Origin: CAZRHH01 sp964599885 | GTDB lineage: Bacteria > Chloroflexota > Dehalococcoidia > DSTF01 > JACRBR01 | Reading direction: 5' to 3' | DNA: 64,000 nucleotides | Assembly: GCA_964599885.1 (NCBI GenBank) | Contig: CAZRHH010000011.1 | Span: forward strand, 1 to 64,000 | Shown: positions 24,849 through 32,337 of the stretch, piece after piece | Position numbering within the stretch: the stretch's first letter is position 1 | How the letters are laid out: each line of letters opens with the position of its first letter | Notes under the pieces: generated by a model | The model's database searches: none | The model's input: only the letters and a program-made list of their open reading frames with translations | What the model was told of the DNA's origin: nothing | Translations under genes and position numbers: made by a program

Positions 24849-25068
24849 CGCTGTCGTCGCCAGCGAGTTGAATGGTCCAGAATTTTAACCCAAGGCGTTC
24901 GCCGGCCTGTCGCAACGCAGCGGAGCCCTGAACGGCTTCCTGGATTAGACGCTCGAAATCTAGATCTCGAGTTGGCGGCGTCATTGCGTCGTAATCGTCG
25001 GCAATGAACATCTTCACGTTGTTCGATTCGCTGGGAGGAGTGTCCTCGCTAAATCGTCGAAGTGCCAT
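24826..25068 (-). CDS. 80-residue hypothetical protein
   Basis: A strong ribosome binding site (AAAGGAGG) precedes the ATG. The product (MALRRFSEDTPPSESNNVKM, then LDFERLIQEAVQGSAALRQAGERLGLKFWTIQ) ends a leftward run after the lipase-GAF gene, with a 21-bp gap. The conserved look of the second half suggests a small folded domain. The function is unknown. Confidence 0.55.
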   Translation of the reverse strand: MALRRFSEDTPPSESNNVKMFIADDYDAMTPPTRDLDFERLIQEAVQGSAALRQAGERLGLKFWTIQLAGDDSASERISE

Positions 25069-25089
25069 CGAACCTCCTTTGGGCTGGAG

Positions 25090-26202
25090 TCATAGTAGCT
25101 TATGCAGAAACTCACCGATCTGCTCGGCAATTAACTTGAGGTCATTTCGAGTTCGGGGCGTGTCTAGCTCTCCCTCCGTCTTGCTCTGGCCAATACAGTC
25201 AATATTCAATACACCACTCATTCGAAAACGCATCCGATCGTCGAAGTCGGGGATTGGCGCGGAGAGGATCCACCGCAAGTCCGGGTGAGCTTTCTTCAGT
25301 TCGGCCTCAGGAATCGGATGATTGAGCCATCCGGGCTCGAACAGAGCTACTACCATCTTGCGTTCTTTGAAGGCGACACCAGCAGCTCCCTGCCCGATCG
25401 GAATCCTAATATCCAACTCGTCTCCATCGCTGCTCGAATGAAATCGCCCCGACGGGAATCCGAGGCCGATTGGAATGTACAAATCGTCCTTTAGCGTTGG
25501 GACCATCACATTAGCTCTCAGCGCCGTCGACGAGATGCCTAGTGAATTTGCAATCTGCCGCACCCCCACATCGAGTACGCGTCTCAATGCTTCCTGGTCT
25601 TCGTCGCAGAGATTGAGCTGCTTTAGGAATGGAAACCAAGAGCCCTCGCAGTGGCCGGGTTGGAAGAAGTCGCTGTGCCTGTAGTGTCGGAACTGCACCT
25701 CGTTCACGATCCTGAGAGACTCTTGCTCAAATCCTCTTCGGCCTGAGGGGCCTGCGTCTTTGATGACGAGGTGCATATACTTGGTGATCCCAGCCCAGAA
25801 GTCCTCGCCGCCAATTTCGTTGCGAAGCGAACCGAGTTGATGTCGACCGAGGACCGTACTCCAGTCGAAAGCTGGATCGACAATCGAGCCGCAGAAGATT
25901 ACGTTGTCCAAGCGAACCTGTGAGTACTTCTTCAGAGCGCTGGCGATCAAGAACGTCCCGAAGCTGTGCGCGATCACGGATACCCGGTCAACGCCCTCTT
26001 TCTTCCGGATGTCTTGTATCTCGTTGTTTAGCCAGTCCACCTTCGCGGAGCGTTCTTTGTCTCGCATGAGTTGCCACTTGCTGAACTTTCCGTAGTCCAA
26101 GAGATACGGGGTCATGCCGAAATGACAGAGTAGCGGAGCCACTTGTTTCTGCCAGAGCCCTGTGGTTTCAATCCCGTGCAAGGTCACTACGACGCGGTTC
26201 AT
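25090..26202 (-). CDS. Alpha/beta-hydrolase (lipase-like) fused to a GAF-like domain
   Basis: 370 residues. The N-terminal ~200 residues are an alpha/beta hydrolase: MNRVVVTLHGIETTGLW with the oxyanion HGI, the nucleophile elbow VSVIAHSFGTFL (Ser in HSFG), and a later Asp/His. The C-terminal ~150 residues read as a GAF domain (VMVPTLKDDLYIPIG, IPIGQGAAGVAFKERKMVV, SGVLNIDCIG). A hydrolase joined to a small-molecule sensing domain could be an effector switched by a ligand. It overlaps the cytidine deaminase gene by 4 bp, so the two are co-translated. A role in phage defence or nucleotide signalling is inference. Confidence 0.75.
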   Translation of the reverse strand: MNRVVVTLHGIETTGLWQKQVAPLLCHFGMTPYLLDYGKFSKWQLMRDKERSAKVDWLNNEIQDIRKKEGVDRVSVIAHSFGTFLIASALKKYSQVRLDNVIFCGSIVDPAFDWSTVLGRHQLGSLRNEIGGEDFWAGITKYMHLVIKDAGPSGRRGFEQESLRIVNEVQFRHYRHSDFFQPGHCEGSWFPFLKQLNLCDEDQEALRRVLDVGVRQIANSLGISSTALRANVMVPTLKDDLYIPIGLGFPSGRFHSSSDGDELDIRIPIGQGAAGVAFKERKMVVALFEPGWLNHPIPEAELKKAHPDLRWILSAPIPDFDDRMRFRMSGVLNIDCIGQSKTEGELDTPRTRNDLKLIAEQIGEFLHKLL

Positions 26203-26597
26203 AGCTTGAATCCGTCGGGCAAGAGTTGCGCCAGGGGGGTCGACCTCACCCTATCTCCCGCTCTCGTCAACACCGTAATGTCCGGAGCAAACTCATAAAG
26301 GACCTGTCTGCAAGCGCCACATGGACTGCATCCGCCGGCACCATCGCATACGACCGCGATTGCATCGAATGACCGTACGCCCTCCGACACGGCCTTGAAT
26401 ACTGCGACTCTCTCCGCGCAGACCGTCAGGCCAAACGAACTATTCTCCACGTTCGTGCCAGTGTAGACCTCGCCTGCGACAGTCTTCAGAGCAGCGCCCA
26501 CCTTGATCTTCGAAAACGGAGCATATGCCAGCCGCGCCGCATCCGCGGCTTGCGCTAGGAGCGAGAGCTGCTCAGCATCTGATCGCTGCTTGCTCAT
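26199..26597 (-). CDS. cdd: Cytidine deaminase
   Basis: 132 residues, the usual length of tetrameric cytidine deaminases. The zinc site is complete: FGLTVCAERVAVF (Cys-Ala-Glu with the catalytic Glu) and CSPCGACRQVLYEF (PCxxC). YAPFSKIKVGAAL at the N-terminus is the family substrate region. The ATG at 26597 follows AGGAGG; an in-frame ATG at 26645 would add 16 unrelated residues. It converts (deoxy)cytidine to (deoxy)uridine. In this position, coupled to a lipase-GAF gene on a mobile element, it is probably cargo with a special role rather than housekeeping salvage. Confidence 0.92.
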   Translation of the reverse strand: MSKQRSDAEQLSLLAQAADAARLAYAPFSKIKVGAALKTVAGEVYTGTNVENSSFGLTVCAERVAVFKAVSEGVRSFDAIAVVCDGAGGCSPCGACRQVLYEFAPDITVLTRAGDRVRSTPLAQLLPDGFKL

Positions 26598-26707
26598 TGT
26601 GCCGCCTCCTTTTGCCCTGCCTCCGGATGCATGCCCGAAGGGCAAGACGAACTGTTTGACACGAACCTCACGGGCAATGAGAGCTGGGACAGCGTCCCTT
26701 CGGCTGC

Positions 26708-28378
26708 CTATGATATCTGTGTTTTCCGAAGAACGGTTGGTTGATAGGGAGTATCGCCGCGGACTGCGATTGGGGATGCAAGCGTCGATTCGAAGCTGCT
26801 GCGGCCTGAGGTGTTCGGTGGCATCGAAAAGAAGAGGCCAGGTAGGCGGACCGTGATGAAATCGTCGTCCTCTGGTGAAGAGGTTTCTTCGAACACCACC
26901 TCAGCTAGAACCCGCAGATCATCGAACCGCGTAGTCGGCGGATGTTCTGCGAACAGCTCGGTAACCCAGACATAGCGAGAATACTGTTGGCCCCTATAGA
27001 GTTCAGCCAGATCCTTTGAGAGGCCGGCTACGGCTTTTGGGTCAAGATTCCGTCGAAAGTCGTTCGAGGACGCGAGAAACGTTCGGATACGAAGAACAGC
27101 CTTAGGCAGCAAGCTCACATCTACTTGCTTGAGCGCCTTCAGTAGGATCCTCCAACCTTTGATCGAGGCCAGTTCCGGGGGAAGATCCACGCCGGACAGG
27201 AGTGGCCCGATGATTCGGAGCACCGTCGTGTCCTTGTAGAACTTTCGAACCTCCTTAGTCAATTCGGCTGGAAGGTTCGAGGTGATGACTCGAAGCCTGG
27301 GGAACCCCTCGCTCCTCGCGTTCGCCGCAGAGAGCTCGAATTCCAGGTATGGACCCATTTGGTCGCAGTGCCCGATAAATCTCGGACACCATGCGCTCGA
27401 GTCAGCAACTGTCCGTTCTTTGGGATCTTTTGGAATGGGCGCTGCAAAGGCCGCGTCGTAGGTGTGTCCGACGACCGTCATCGCGTGGCGTGAACCGTCT
27501 GCGAGCCCCAGTACCAAGATGACTGGCAATCCCGACTCTACGTAGCTGTAAATCGTCTTCTCCGCCTGCTTATGGGCGCTCGGCTTCGCAAAATTGTGAT
27601 CGACATAGGCGTAAGTCTTCGGAGCGAGACCGAGTTCGTGCAATGCCCAAAGCATCTGCTCTACCGTGAGTCCGTCCCTTGCGGGGAACGGTCCACCGCC
27701 AGTTCCAAGTGAGTATCGCGTCGCACGCTCAGTGATTTCGGCAGTCGAAGCCGAACGGGCTGGATCCGGGAAGCAACTCTCCAAGATCGACGACGTCATC
27801 CAGAGCGCTGCCGTGGCACACGCCGCGACACGATGATCTTGTTCGATAAAGGGAGCGCCATGAGTGACGAGACGGTTTCCGACGAGGTTGACCTCAGCAG
27901 GGCGTTGGCAAGTTACGAAGGCAGCAGCATCTAGCGCGGGCAAGATGTACGTTCGGCCAAGAGTTCGGGGTTCTACTGGACTGGTTACAGCATAGCCTTG
28001 ATAGACTCGCTGTAACCGTTTCTCGCGGAACAAATCACCGAAGGTTACCCGTTCCTTAAAGAAGTGATAGCGCGTTGTTCGACGCGGATAATCTCTAAAT
28101 GCTTTGGCGTACGCCTTCGCGTACGCCTCGACATAATTGCGATCCACGTATTCTTCGGCAATGATGCACGCCGTCCCAATTGATCTGGTGCCTGAGGGCA
28201 GCACCATCGATAAGAGATTCACGAACGCTGCACCGCGTTCGGCGGAAAGAAGATCTAGCGTAGCGCCGGTGATCAAGTCCTTCTTGATTCCGGTCATCTC
28301 CTCGACGTATTCACGGATGTCCGATGGATCGTCGAGATCATAGATGCGAAGTAGTGGGAACCGGGGATGGGTTCGCAT
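26708..28378 (-). CDS. Papain-fold (C39-like) protein of unknown function
   Basis: 556 residues. The first ~140 residues have no recognised domain. Residues ~175-300 have the shape of a C39-like cysteine peptidase: EQDHRVAACATAALWM (Gln and catalytic Cys followed by a hydrophobic helix) and later LPVILVLGLADGSRHAMTVVGHTYD with the catalytic His. An acidic residue further on would complete the site. The C-terminal 200 residues are helical and end with a membrane-free tail. I do not recognise the whole-protein family. An intrinsic terminator lies just upstream of its start, so it may have its own promoter or be attenuated. Confidence 0.6.
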   Translation of the reverse strand: MRTHPRFPLLRIYDLDDPSDIREYVEEMTGIKKDLITGATLDLLSAERGAAFVNLLSMVLPSGTRSIGTACIIAEEYVDRNYVEAYAKAYAKAFRDYPRRTTRYHFFKERVTFGDLFREKRLQRVYQGYAVTSPVEPRTLGRTYILPALDAAAFVTCQRPAEVNLVGNRLVTHGAPFIEQDHRVAACATAALWMTSSILESCFPDPARSASTAEITERATRYSLGTGGGPFPARDGLTVEQMLWALHELGLAPKTYAYVDHNFAKPSAHKQAEKTIYSYVESGLPVILVLGLADGSRHAMTVVGHTYDAAFAAPIPKDPKERTVADSSAWCPRFIGHCDQMGPYLEFELSAANARSEGFPRLRVITSNLPAELTKEVRKFYKDTTVLRIIGPLLSGVDLPPELASIKGWRILLKALKQVDVSLLPKAVLRIRTFLASSNDFRRNLDPKAVAGLSKDLAELYRGQQYSRYVWVTELFAEHPPTTRFDDLRVLAEVVFEETSSPEDDDFITVRLPGLFFSMPPNTSGRSSFESTLASPIAVRGDTPYQPTVLRKTQIS

Positions 28379-28393
28379 GAGACAAGGGCTCCC

Positions 28394-28427
28394 AAGAAAA
28401 AGAGCTCCTTGCGCACCAAGAAGCTCT
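28394..28427 (-). terminator. Intrinsic terminator or attenuator before the papain-fold gene
   Basis: On the minus strand AGAGCTTCTTG and CAAGGAGCTCT form an 11-bp stem with one wobble pair and a 5-nt loop, followed by TTTTTCTT. It lies after the 59-residue gene and before the 556-residue gene. Confidence 0.65.
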
Positions 28428-28452
28428 ATCGGGTGATCCGGATTCTTGCGGA

Positions 28453-28632
28453 CTAGTGGTTTACGACGATCGTGTGATTGTTTCCCGTGGTTGGTGGATT
28501 GGCAAGCCAGCGGTTTAGTTCGGCATCGAGACGTCGCAATTCGCTCTCGATGAACGAATTCGCAGCACGCACTTCCTCGTCACTATTCCTACGTCGTTTA
28601 TTGGACCGGGTTTCCGCCTTTTTAGTGGCCAT
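28453..28632 (-). CDS. 59-residue basic helical protein
   Basis: The ATG at 28632 has an excellent ribosome binding site (GGAGGAGG). The product starts MATKKAETRSNKRRRNSDEE and continues with a helix (VRAANSFIESELRRLDAELNRWL), then a Thr/Asn-rich end. It is the first gene after a near-consensus leftward promoter at 28710-28740 and is followed by an intrinsic terminator. No family is recognised. It could be a small regulator or leader gene for the cluster to its left. Confidence 0.6.
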   Translation of the reverse strand: MATKKAETRSNKRRRNSDEEVRAANSFIESELRRLDAELNRWLANPPTTGNNHTIVVNH

Positions 28633-28709
28633 CGATGCCTCCTCCAGTCGAAACCTTAATCATCCCTCCGATCAGCCAAAGCCGTCAAGATCGATCACTT
28701 GTATAAGCA

Positions 28710-28740
28710 ATTATACTAGACCGGACACGCGACCTGTCAA
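28710..28740 (-). promoter_or_regulatory. Near-consensus leftward promoter
   Basis: On the minus strand TTGACA (28740-28735) and TATAAT (28715-28710) are both perfect, separated by 19 bp. It faces the 59-residue gene whose start is 78 bp downstream. Confidence 0.6.
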
Positions 28741-28917
28741 GACTGAACTTGGGACTTGAAGCGATGAACATGGACTTGAGGCAATGATCTAATTCGATCG
28801 CGACCTAACGGTCAAGACGCCTGCTTGACGGACGAATGGTTCATCGGGCGTCGGCACTCGATCTCGGTGCTCCGGCCCTTCGGAATATCGAGGAGTCTGG
28901 CTCCTAGAGCGACACCG

Positions 28918-29218
28918 CTCGATCGGTTGTCGCCTCGTGATCGAAACCATCAATTCGACGTGACCGCTTGGCATGTATACAATCTCATGGTCAGATGCCG
29001 CGCAGGCATGACCATGGGACTGTCCGCGGTGTTGCGAGGACGGCGTCCTTGTCCAGATTCAGTGATGCCCCTCGGACACGGAACCTCGCTATCGAGCCTT
29101 CTAATCCGACGGTCGCAGGTTCGAATCCTGCCGGGGGTGCCACTAGATGCGAAAATTGCACCAAACCGCGCATTCCGCGGCTGGACGCCGACCATCGGAC
29201 TGGTTCGCGACCATCGGA
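28918..29218. repeat. Extended att module 2 (right end of segment A, left end of segment B)
   Basis: The upstream part from about 28918 is similar to 40640 onward over some 225 bp. It contains the imperfect palindrome TCTCATGGTC (28983-28992), a 17-bp spacer and GACCATGGGAC (29010-29020). The 45-bp core at 29098-29142 is identical to the tRNA 3' end. Two CGACCATCGGA repeats follow at 29189 and 29208. Confidence 0.8.
29098..29142 (+). repeat. Attachment core copy 2
   Basis: 45 bp identical to 1174-1218. There is no tRNA 5' half in front of it, so it is not a tRNA gene. Confidence 0.9.
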
Positions 29219-29306
29219 TTCGCTAGAACCATGCATGACGATCGCGCGGCGCCCCATCTGCGGAGGCATCTTCACGGTCTTCGAGTTGACTATCGGAAAT
29301 GCAGTC

Positions 29307-30218
29307 TCATGGTCGCTTCTTGAGCGGAATGGGGTTGCTCGCTGGCGTTAGGGCGATCGCCAGGTCGTTGAAGCCTTGCTGCGACCAACCGACGCGTTCA
29401 GAACCCATCCGTTCGCGGAGCAGCGCGAAGAGTTGCTCCGCGGCAAGGACATCTTGCCAGTCTCCCCAACCGAGCTCTGCAAATCGCTTCGGTAGCGGCC
29501 GGTGACGCGTACGCCTTCCGTTTGCACCATCGCCGAAGAACGTGTCCACGATCACGCGATTTGCAGCACCCTTGAGTAACTCCACGAATCGCTCTGGCGA
29601 ATGCGGCAGGGTGGGACTGACGGCGGCCTGCACCTTCACGCCTGCGGAGCGCGCTTTACGCATCGCGGCAAGGCGGCGATTGATGCTCGGACACGTCGGC
29701 GTAAGCGCGCGACGAACGTGATCGTCGTCGGTCTCGACGGTCATTGATAGCCACGCGAAAGGCATGCCATGCAACAAGTCGAGGTCGCGCTCGACGATCG
29801 GCGACCGGGTCTGCACCACGAGCAATCCGATGGGCTGTTCGCGGAACACCTCCAGGATGGAGCGCGTGATTGCGAGTCGTCGTTCGGCCGGCTGGTACGG
29901 ATCTGTCGCTGAGCTCATGAATACGCGGATGGAGTTCGGATCGGTGACCGTCCCAAGATCGCGTCGTAAGGCCTCCGCAGCGTTCGCCTTGGCGCGGAGC
30001 CACTGACCCCAAGGCCGGCCCGCGTACAGCCCAATCGGCGACTCGGCGACATAGCAATACACGCCGCAACCTCCGTCGCCGAACGCGCAGCCCATGTATG
30101 GGTTGAGCGTGTGTGTGAACGCATTGAGAAATCCGCTCGCGGGCGTCAGGACGCTACGCGATCGAACGAGCTGAGTCTCCGATGGCTTTAGGAGCGGCAT
30201 TCGGTCTTTGTAGTACAT
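29307..30218 (-). CDS. SPL-type radical SAM protein
   Basis: 303 residues. A cysteine cluster near residue 43 (MGCAFGDGGCGVYCYVAES, Cys-x6-Cys-x3-Cys) fits the modified CxxxCxxC used by spore-photoproduct-lyase-like radical SAM proteins. Further family features are SSATDPYQPAE, VVQTRSPIVERDLDLL and LSMTVETDDD, the barrel strands that bind SAM. The substrate is unknown; relatives act on nucleic acids or unknown partners. It begins 6 bp after the stop of the large methyltransferase-like gene, so the two form an operon. The last residues overlap a GTCTCATGGTC site of the att module. Confidence 0.85.
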   Translation of the reverse strand: MYYKDRMPLLKPSETQLVRSRSVLTPASGFLNAFTHTLNPYMGCAFGDGGCGVYCYVAESPIGLYAGRPWGQWLRAKANAAEALRRDLGTVTDPNSIRVFMSSATDPYQPAERRLAITRSILEVFREQPIGLLVVQTRSPIVERDLDLLHGMPFAWLSMTVETDDDHVRRALTPTCPSINRRLAAMRKARSAGVKVQAAVSPTLPHSPERFVELLKGAANRVIVDTFFGDGANGRRTRHRPLPKRFAELGWGDWQDVLAAEQLFALLRERMGSERVGWSQQGFNDLAIALTPASNPIPLKKRP

Positions 30219-30224
30219 TCGTTC

Positions 30225-31811
30225 TCATCGGTCAAGCCTGAAACCGTCACAAGGCAACAGGTTTGCTCCGGGAAGGTCGGCCGCGACTCCGCGCGAGAGG
30301 ACATATGCGTAGTTGCCCGCCAGGCGCATAGTCCTCGTCATGTCCTGAATGGTTAGATCCGTAAGGTTGAACCGGCGTGCATGTTCCAAGAGCTCCTGGG
30401 GACGTAGGTCTGCGTCTTCGATAACCACGTAGTCGCAATGGTTGAGGGCCTCGATGAGAACACTGGTTCCAGCTTTGGTCACGAGTGCACCCGGATCGAA
30501 CCGCCGCGTTGGCAAATGGACAGCGTCCTGTGTGCCGTCCCGGGCACTCGCCGGCATGCCCGCGAAATAGGTTGAGAGCGCGGGCTGGGCGAATACGTGG
30601 CCCTCGTCGACGGCGAAGCGATGCGACGATGTGAGTAGCCCGTCGCGGTCGCTTCCGTTGCCACGCAGCCGGTCGGCAGGGGAACGCTCCCCTGCATCAA
30701 ACCAACTATTGTCTGCCGGCGGAGTCCGGAGTTCGCCTCTGGTGAACGAACGAACCTTGAAGTAGCTCGACATGTCTAACACTTTGCACACCAGGCCAAA
30801 GCGAAGGCCGCGGCGCCGAGGGAGCGGGCACCCTTCGACGAGCCACGAGCGGTAATCCGTCGGTATTCTCGAAAGAACCTCAGTCGATCGCTCGACTTCG
30901 CGGTCCTTAAGGCGCTTCGAAACTGTGGGGCCGATACTATCGATCAGTTGGATGCGTAGACGAGGGTCGATATCATGACGCTGCGCCCATCTCACCAATC
31001 GTGTGCTCAGTTCCGCAGTTAGCGCTCCGCTACCGGCTCCGAGATCGACGAAATCGAACGTTGACCTCCCGCGACTGAATCGCTGCTGTTCGAGCAAGGG
31101 CTCGAAGACGTGGTTCCAAAGCCGCTGAGAGCGGTCACGGAAGAACGGATCCCCCGTTACACCCAACCGGTTTGCAACGGCACCAATCGCACGGAGGCTC
31201 CCTACGTCTCCTCCGGCTCTGTTGCCGGGGTATACCAACAGCGACATCTCTCCGCCTGGTTCCAGGGGGTATCGCCGGTAGTGGCCGAAGATCCGCGACG
31301 GGTGATCCTTCAGCGCGACGATCGGAAGGAATCGCGTCGTGTGCGGCACTGTTGGCCATAGTCGTGCCAGGAGGTACACCGGGTTGCGCAATGTGCTTGT
31401 CGCTGCCGCGATGTCGCGGGTTGACGAATCGACGAGTGCGAAACACTCAAACCCTATCGTTGCAGCAACTGCGTCCTCGACCATCCGTGACGGCTCTCGA
31501 GCCTTTACCACCACAAGGTCGTCGAGCAGCGACCAGTAGTCGTGACAGTAGCGCGTTACTCCTTCGGAGAATCCGGATCGAATGTATCGTTCCCAGCTTT
31601 GGTGGAGCGACGCGCATTTCGAGAGTAGCGGTTGGTGTCTGAGCGTCTGAAGTGGACGCCAGTATTCCCACCAGTCGATGGCCGTGAGCGAAAGTGCTCC
31701 CGACGCCCCGATGTTTACCGACCGAATAATGTCAGGTCGGTGGAAGGCTGCTCCAAGAAGCGTGCGATCGTGCGATTCAACCGCTTGATCGCTTACGGGC
31801 ACCGGCAACAT
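30225..31811 (-). CDS. Large methyltransferase-like partner of the radical SAM protein
   Basis: 528 residues from the ATG at 31811 (AGGAG 8 bp upstream); a longer frame reaches 31859. Near residue 270 there is a SAM-binding motif I, FDFVDLGAGSGALTAELS, followed by IQLIDSIGP as a probable motif II. The N-terminal 250 residues contain WWEYWRPLQTLRHQ and YRRYPLEPGGEMSLLVYPGN, without a recognised family. The pairing with an SPL-type radical SAM protein recalls the 'three-Cys-motif partner' arrangement, but this protein is longer and I cannot place it there. The function is unknown. Confidence 0.6.
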   Translation of the reverse strand: MLPVPVSDQAVESHDRTLLGAAFHRPDIIRSVNIGASGALSLTAIDWWEYWRPLQTLRHQPLLSKCASLHQSWERYIRSGFSEGVTRYCHDYWSLLDDLVVVKAREPSRMVEDAVAATIGFECFALVDSSTRDIAAATSTLRNPVYLLARLWPTVPHTTRFLPIVALKDHPSRIFGHYRRYPLEPGGEMSLLVYPGNRAGGDVGSLRAIGAVANRLGVTGDPFFRDRSQRLWNHVFEPLLEQQRFSRGRSTFDFVDLGAGSGALTAELSTRLVRWAQRHDIDPRLRIQLIDSIGPTVSKRLKDREVERSTEVLSRIPTDYRSWLVEGCPLPRRRGLRFGLVCKVLDMSSYFKVRSFTRGELRTPPADNSWFDAGERSPADRLRGNGSDRDGLLTSSHRFAVDEGHVFAQPALSTYFAGMPASARDGTQDAVHLPTRRFDPGALVTKAGTSVLIEALNHCDYVVIEDADLRPQELLEHARRFNLTDLTIQDMTRTMRLAGNYAYVLSRGVAADLPGANLLPCDGFRLDR

Positions 31812-31937
31812 CGCGTCACTCCTGGTCAATTCGGTTCCGTGTGGGTGACACGAAATCACAGGGGGTCGGCGATCTCCAACGCCGCGATGTCACGTCGGAC
31901 TCAGCATGAACCTGACGAGCGACTTCTCCATCGAGTA

Positions 31938-32100
31938 AAATCTCATGGTCAGATGCCGCGCGGGCATGACCATCGGACTCTTCGCGGCGTTGCGTCAGCG
32001 GCGTCCTTGCCCAGATTCAGTGATGCCCCTCGGACACGGAAACTCGCTATCGAGCCTTCTAATCCGATGGTCGCAGGTTCGAATCCTGCCGGGGGTGCCA
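31938..32100. repeat. Extended att module 3
   Basis: Similarity to modules 2 and 5 starts at 31938 and runs to the core end. The palindrome halves are TCTCATGGTC (31941-31950) and GACCATCGGAC (31968-31978), again with a 17-bp spacer and again 97 bp from its centre to the core. The direct-repeat pair found after cores 2, 4 and 5 is absent here. Confidence 0.75.
32056..32100 (+). repeat. Attachment core copy 3
   Basis: The 45-bp core with a single change (C to T) relative to the tRNA gene, shared with copy 5. Confidence 0.88.
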
Positions 32101-32337
32101 CTCAACTTTCGAAGGGCTTCTTGAACGTTTGCAGTAGCATCCCAGCTGATTGCTGGAAAACACGCAACCCTGTCGGGGCACTTCATGCTTGAGGGTGGCG
32201 ACGATCCACCCCAGCCGCTGGAACCGCTGCGGGCATGCGTCGTCCGCTGGTACGAGCGATCCGCGACGGATCACCACGGCGGGAATGGTGCGTTTGACAG
32301 CTTGTGGGTTTGCGACCGCCCAGCCTAGGATGTTCCT

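Larger units (their letters stand above)
1219..29142. mobile_element. Segment A: 28-kb integrative element at tRNA-Arg
   Basis: The segment is bounded by identical 45-bp cores (1174-1218 and 29098-29142). It has a tyrosine integrase just inside the left end, plasmid-type genes (replication-relaxation protein, VirD4/TraG-like ATPase, DUF2958, ExeA-like ATPase, iterons with an initiator) and several likely defence cargo systems. No relaxase or type IV secretion scaffold was recognised, so it looks mobilisable or derived from an integrated plasmid rather than self-transmissible. Its base composition looks less GC-rich than the flanking backbone, by eye only. Confidence 0.85.
29143..32100. mobile_element. 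Segment B: radical SAM/methyltransferase cassette between att cores
   Basis: About 3 kb bounded by direct att cores (29098-29142 and 32056-32100), carrying two leftward genes and no integrase. It probably moved with the help of an integrase in trans or is the remnant of a larger element. Confidence 0.65.

Noticed and set aside
1219..29142. Prophage
   Set aside because: No capsid, tail, portal, terminase or lysis gene was recognised. The mobilisation and plasmid-type genes point to an integrative element.
28825..29226. Open frames across the att modules (also at 31632-32192 and 40540-41006)
   Set aside because: Similar frames appear because the modules are repeated. Their products are Arg/Ser-rich with no start signals and no plausible fold.
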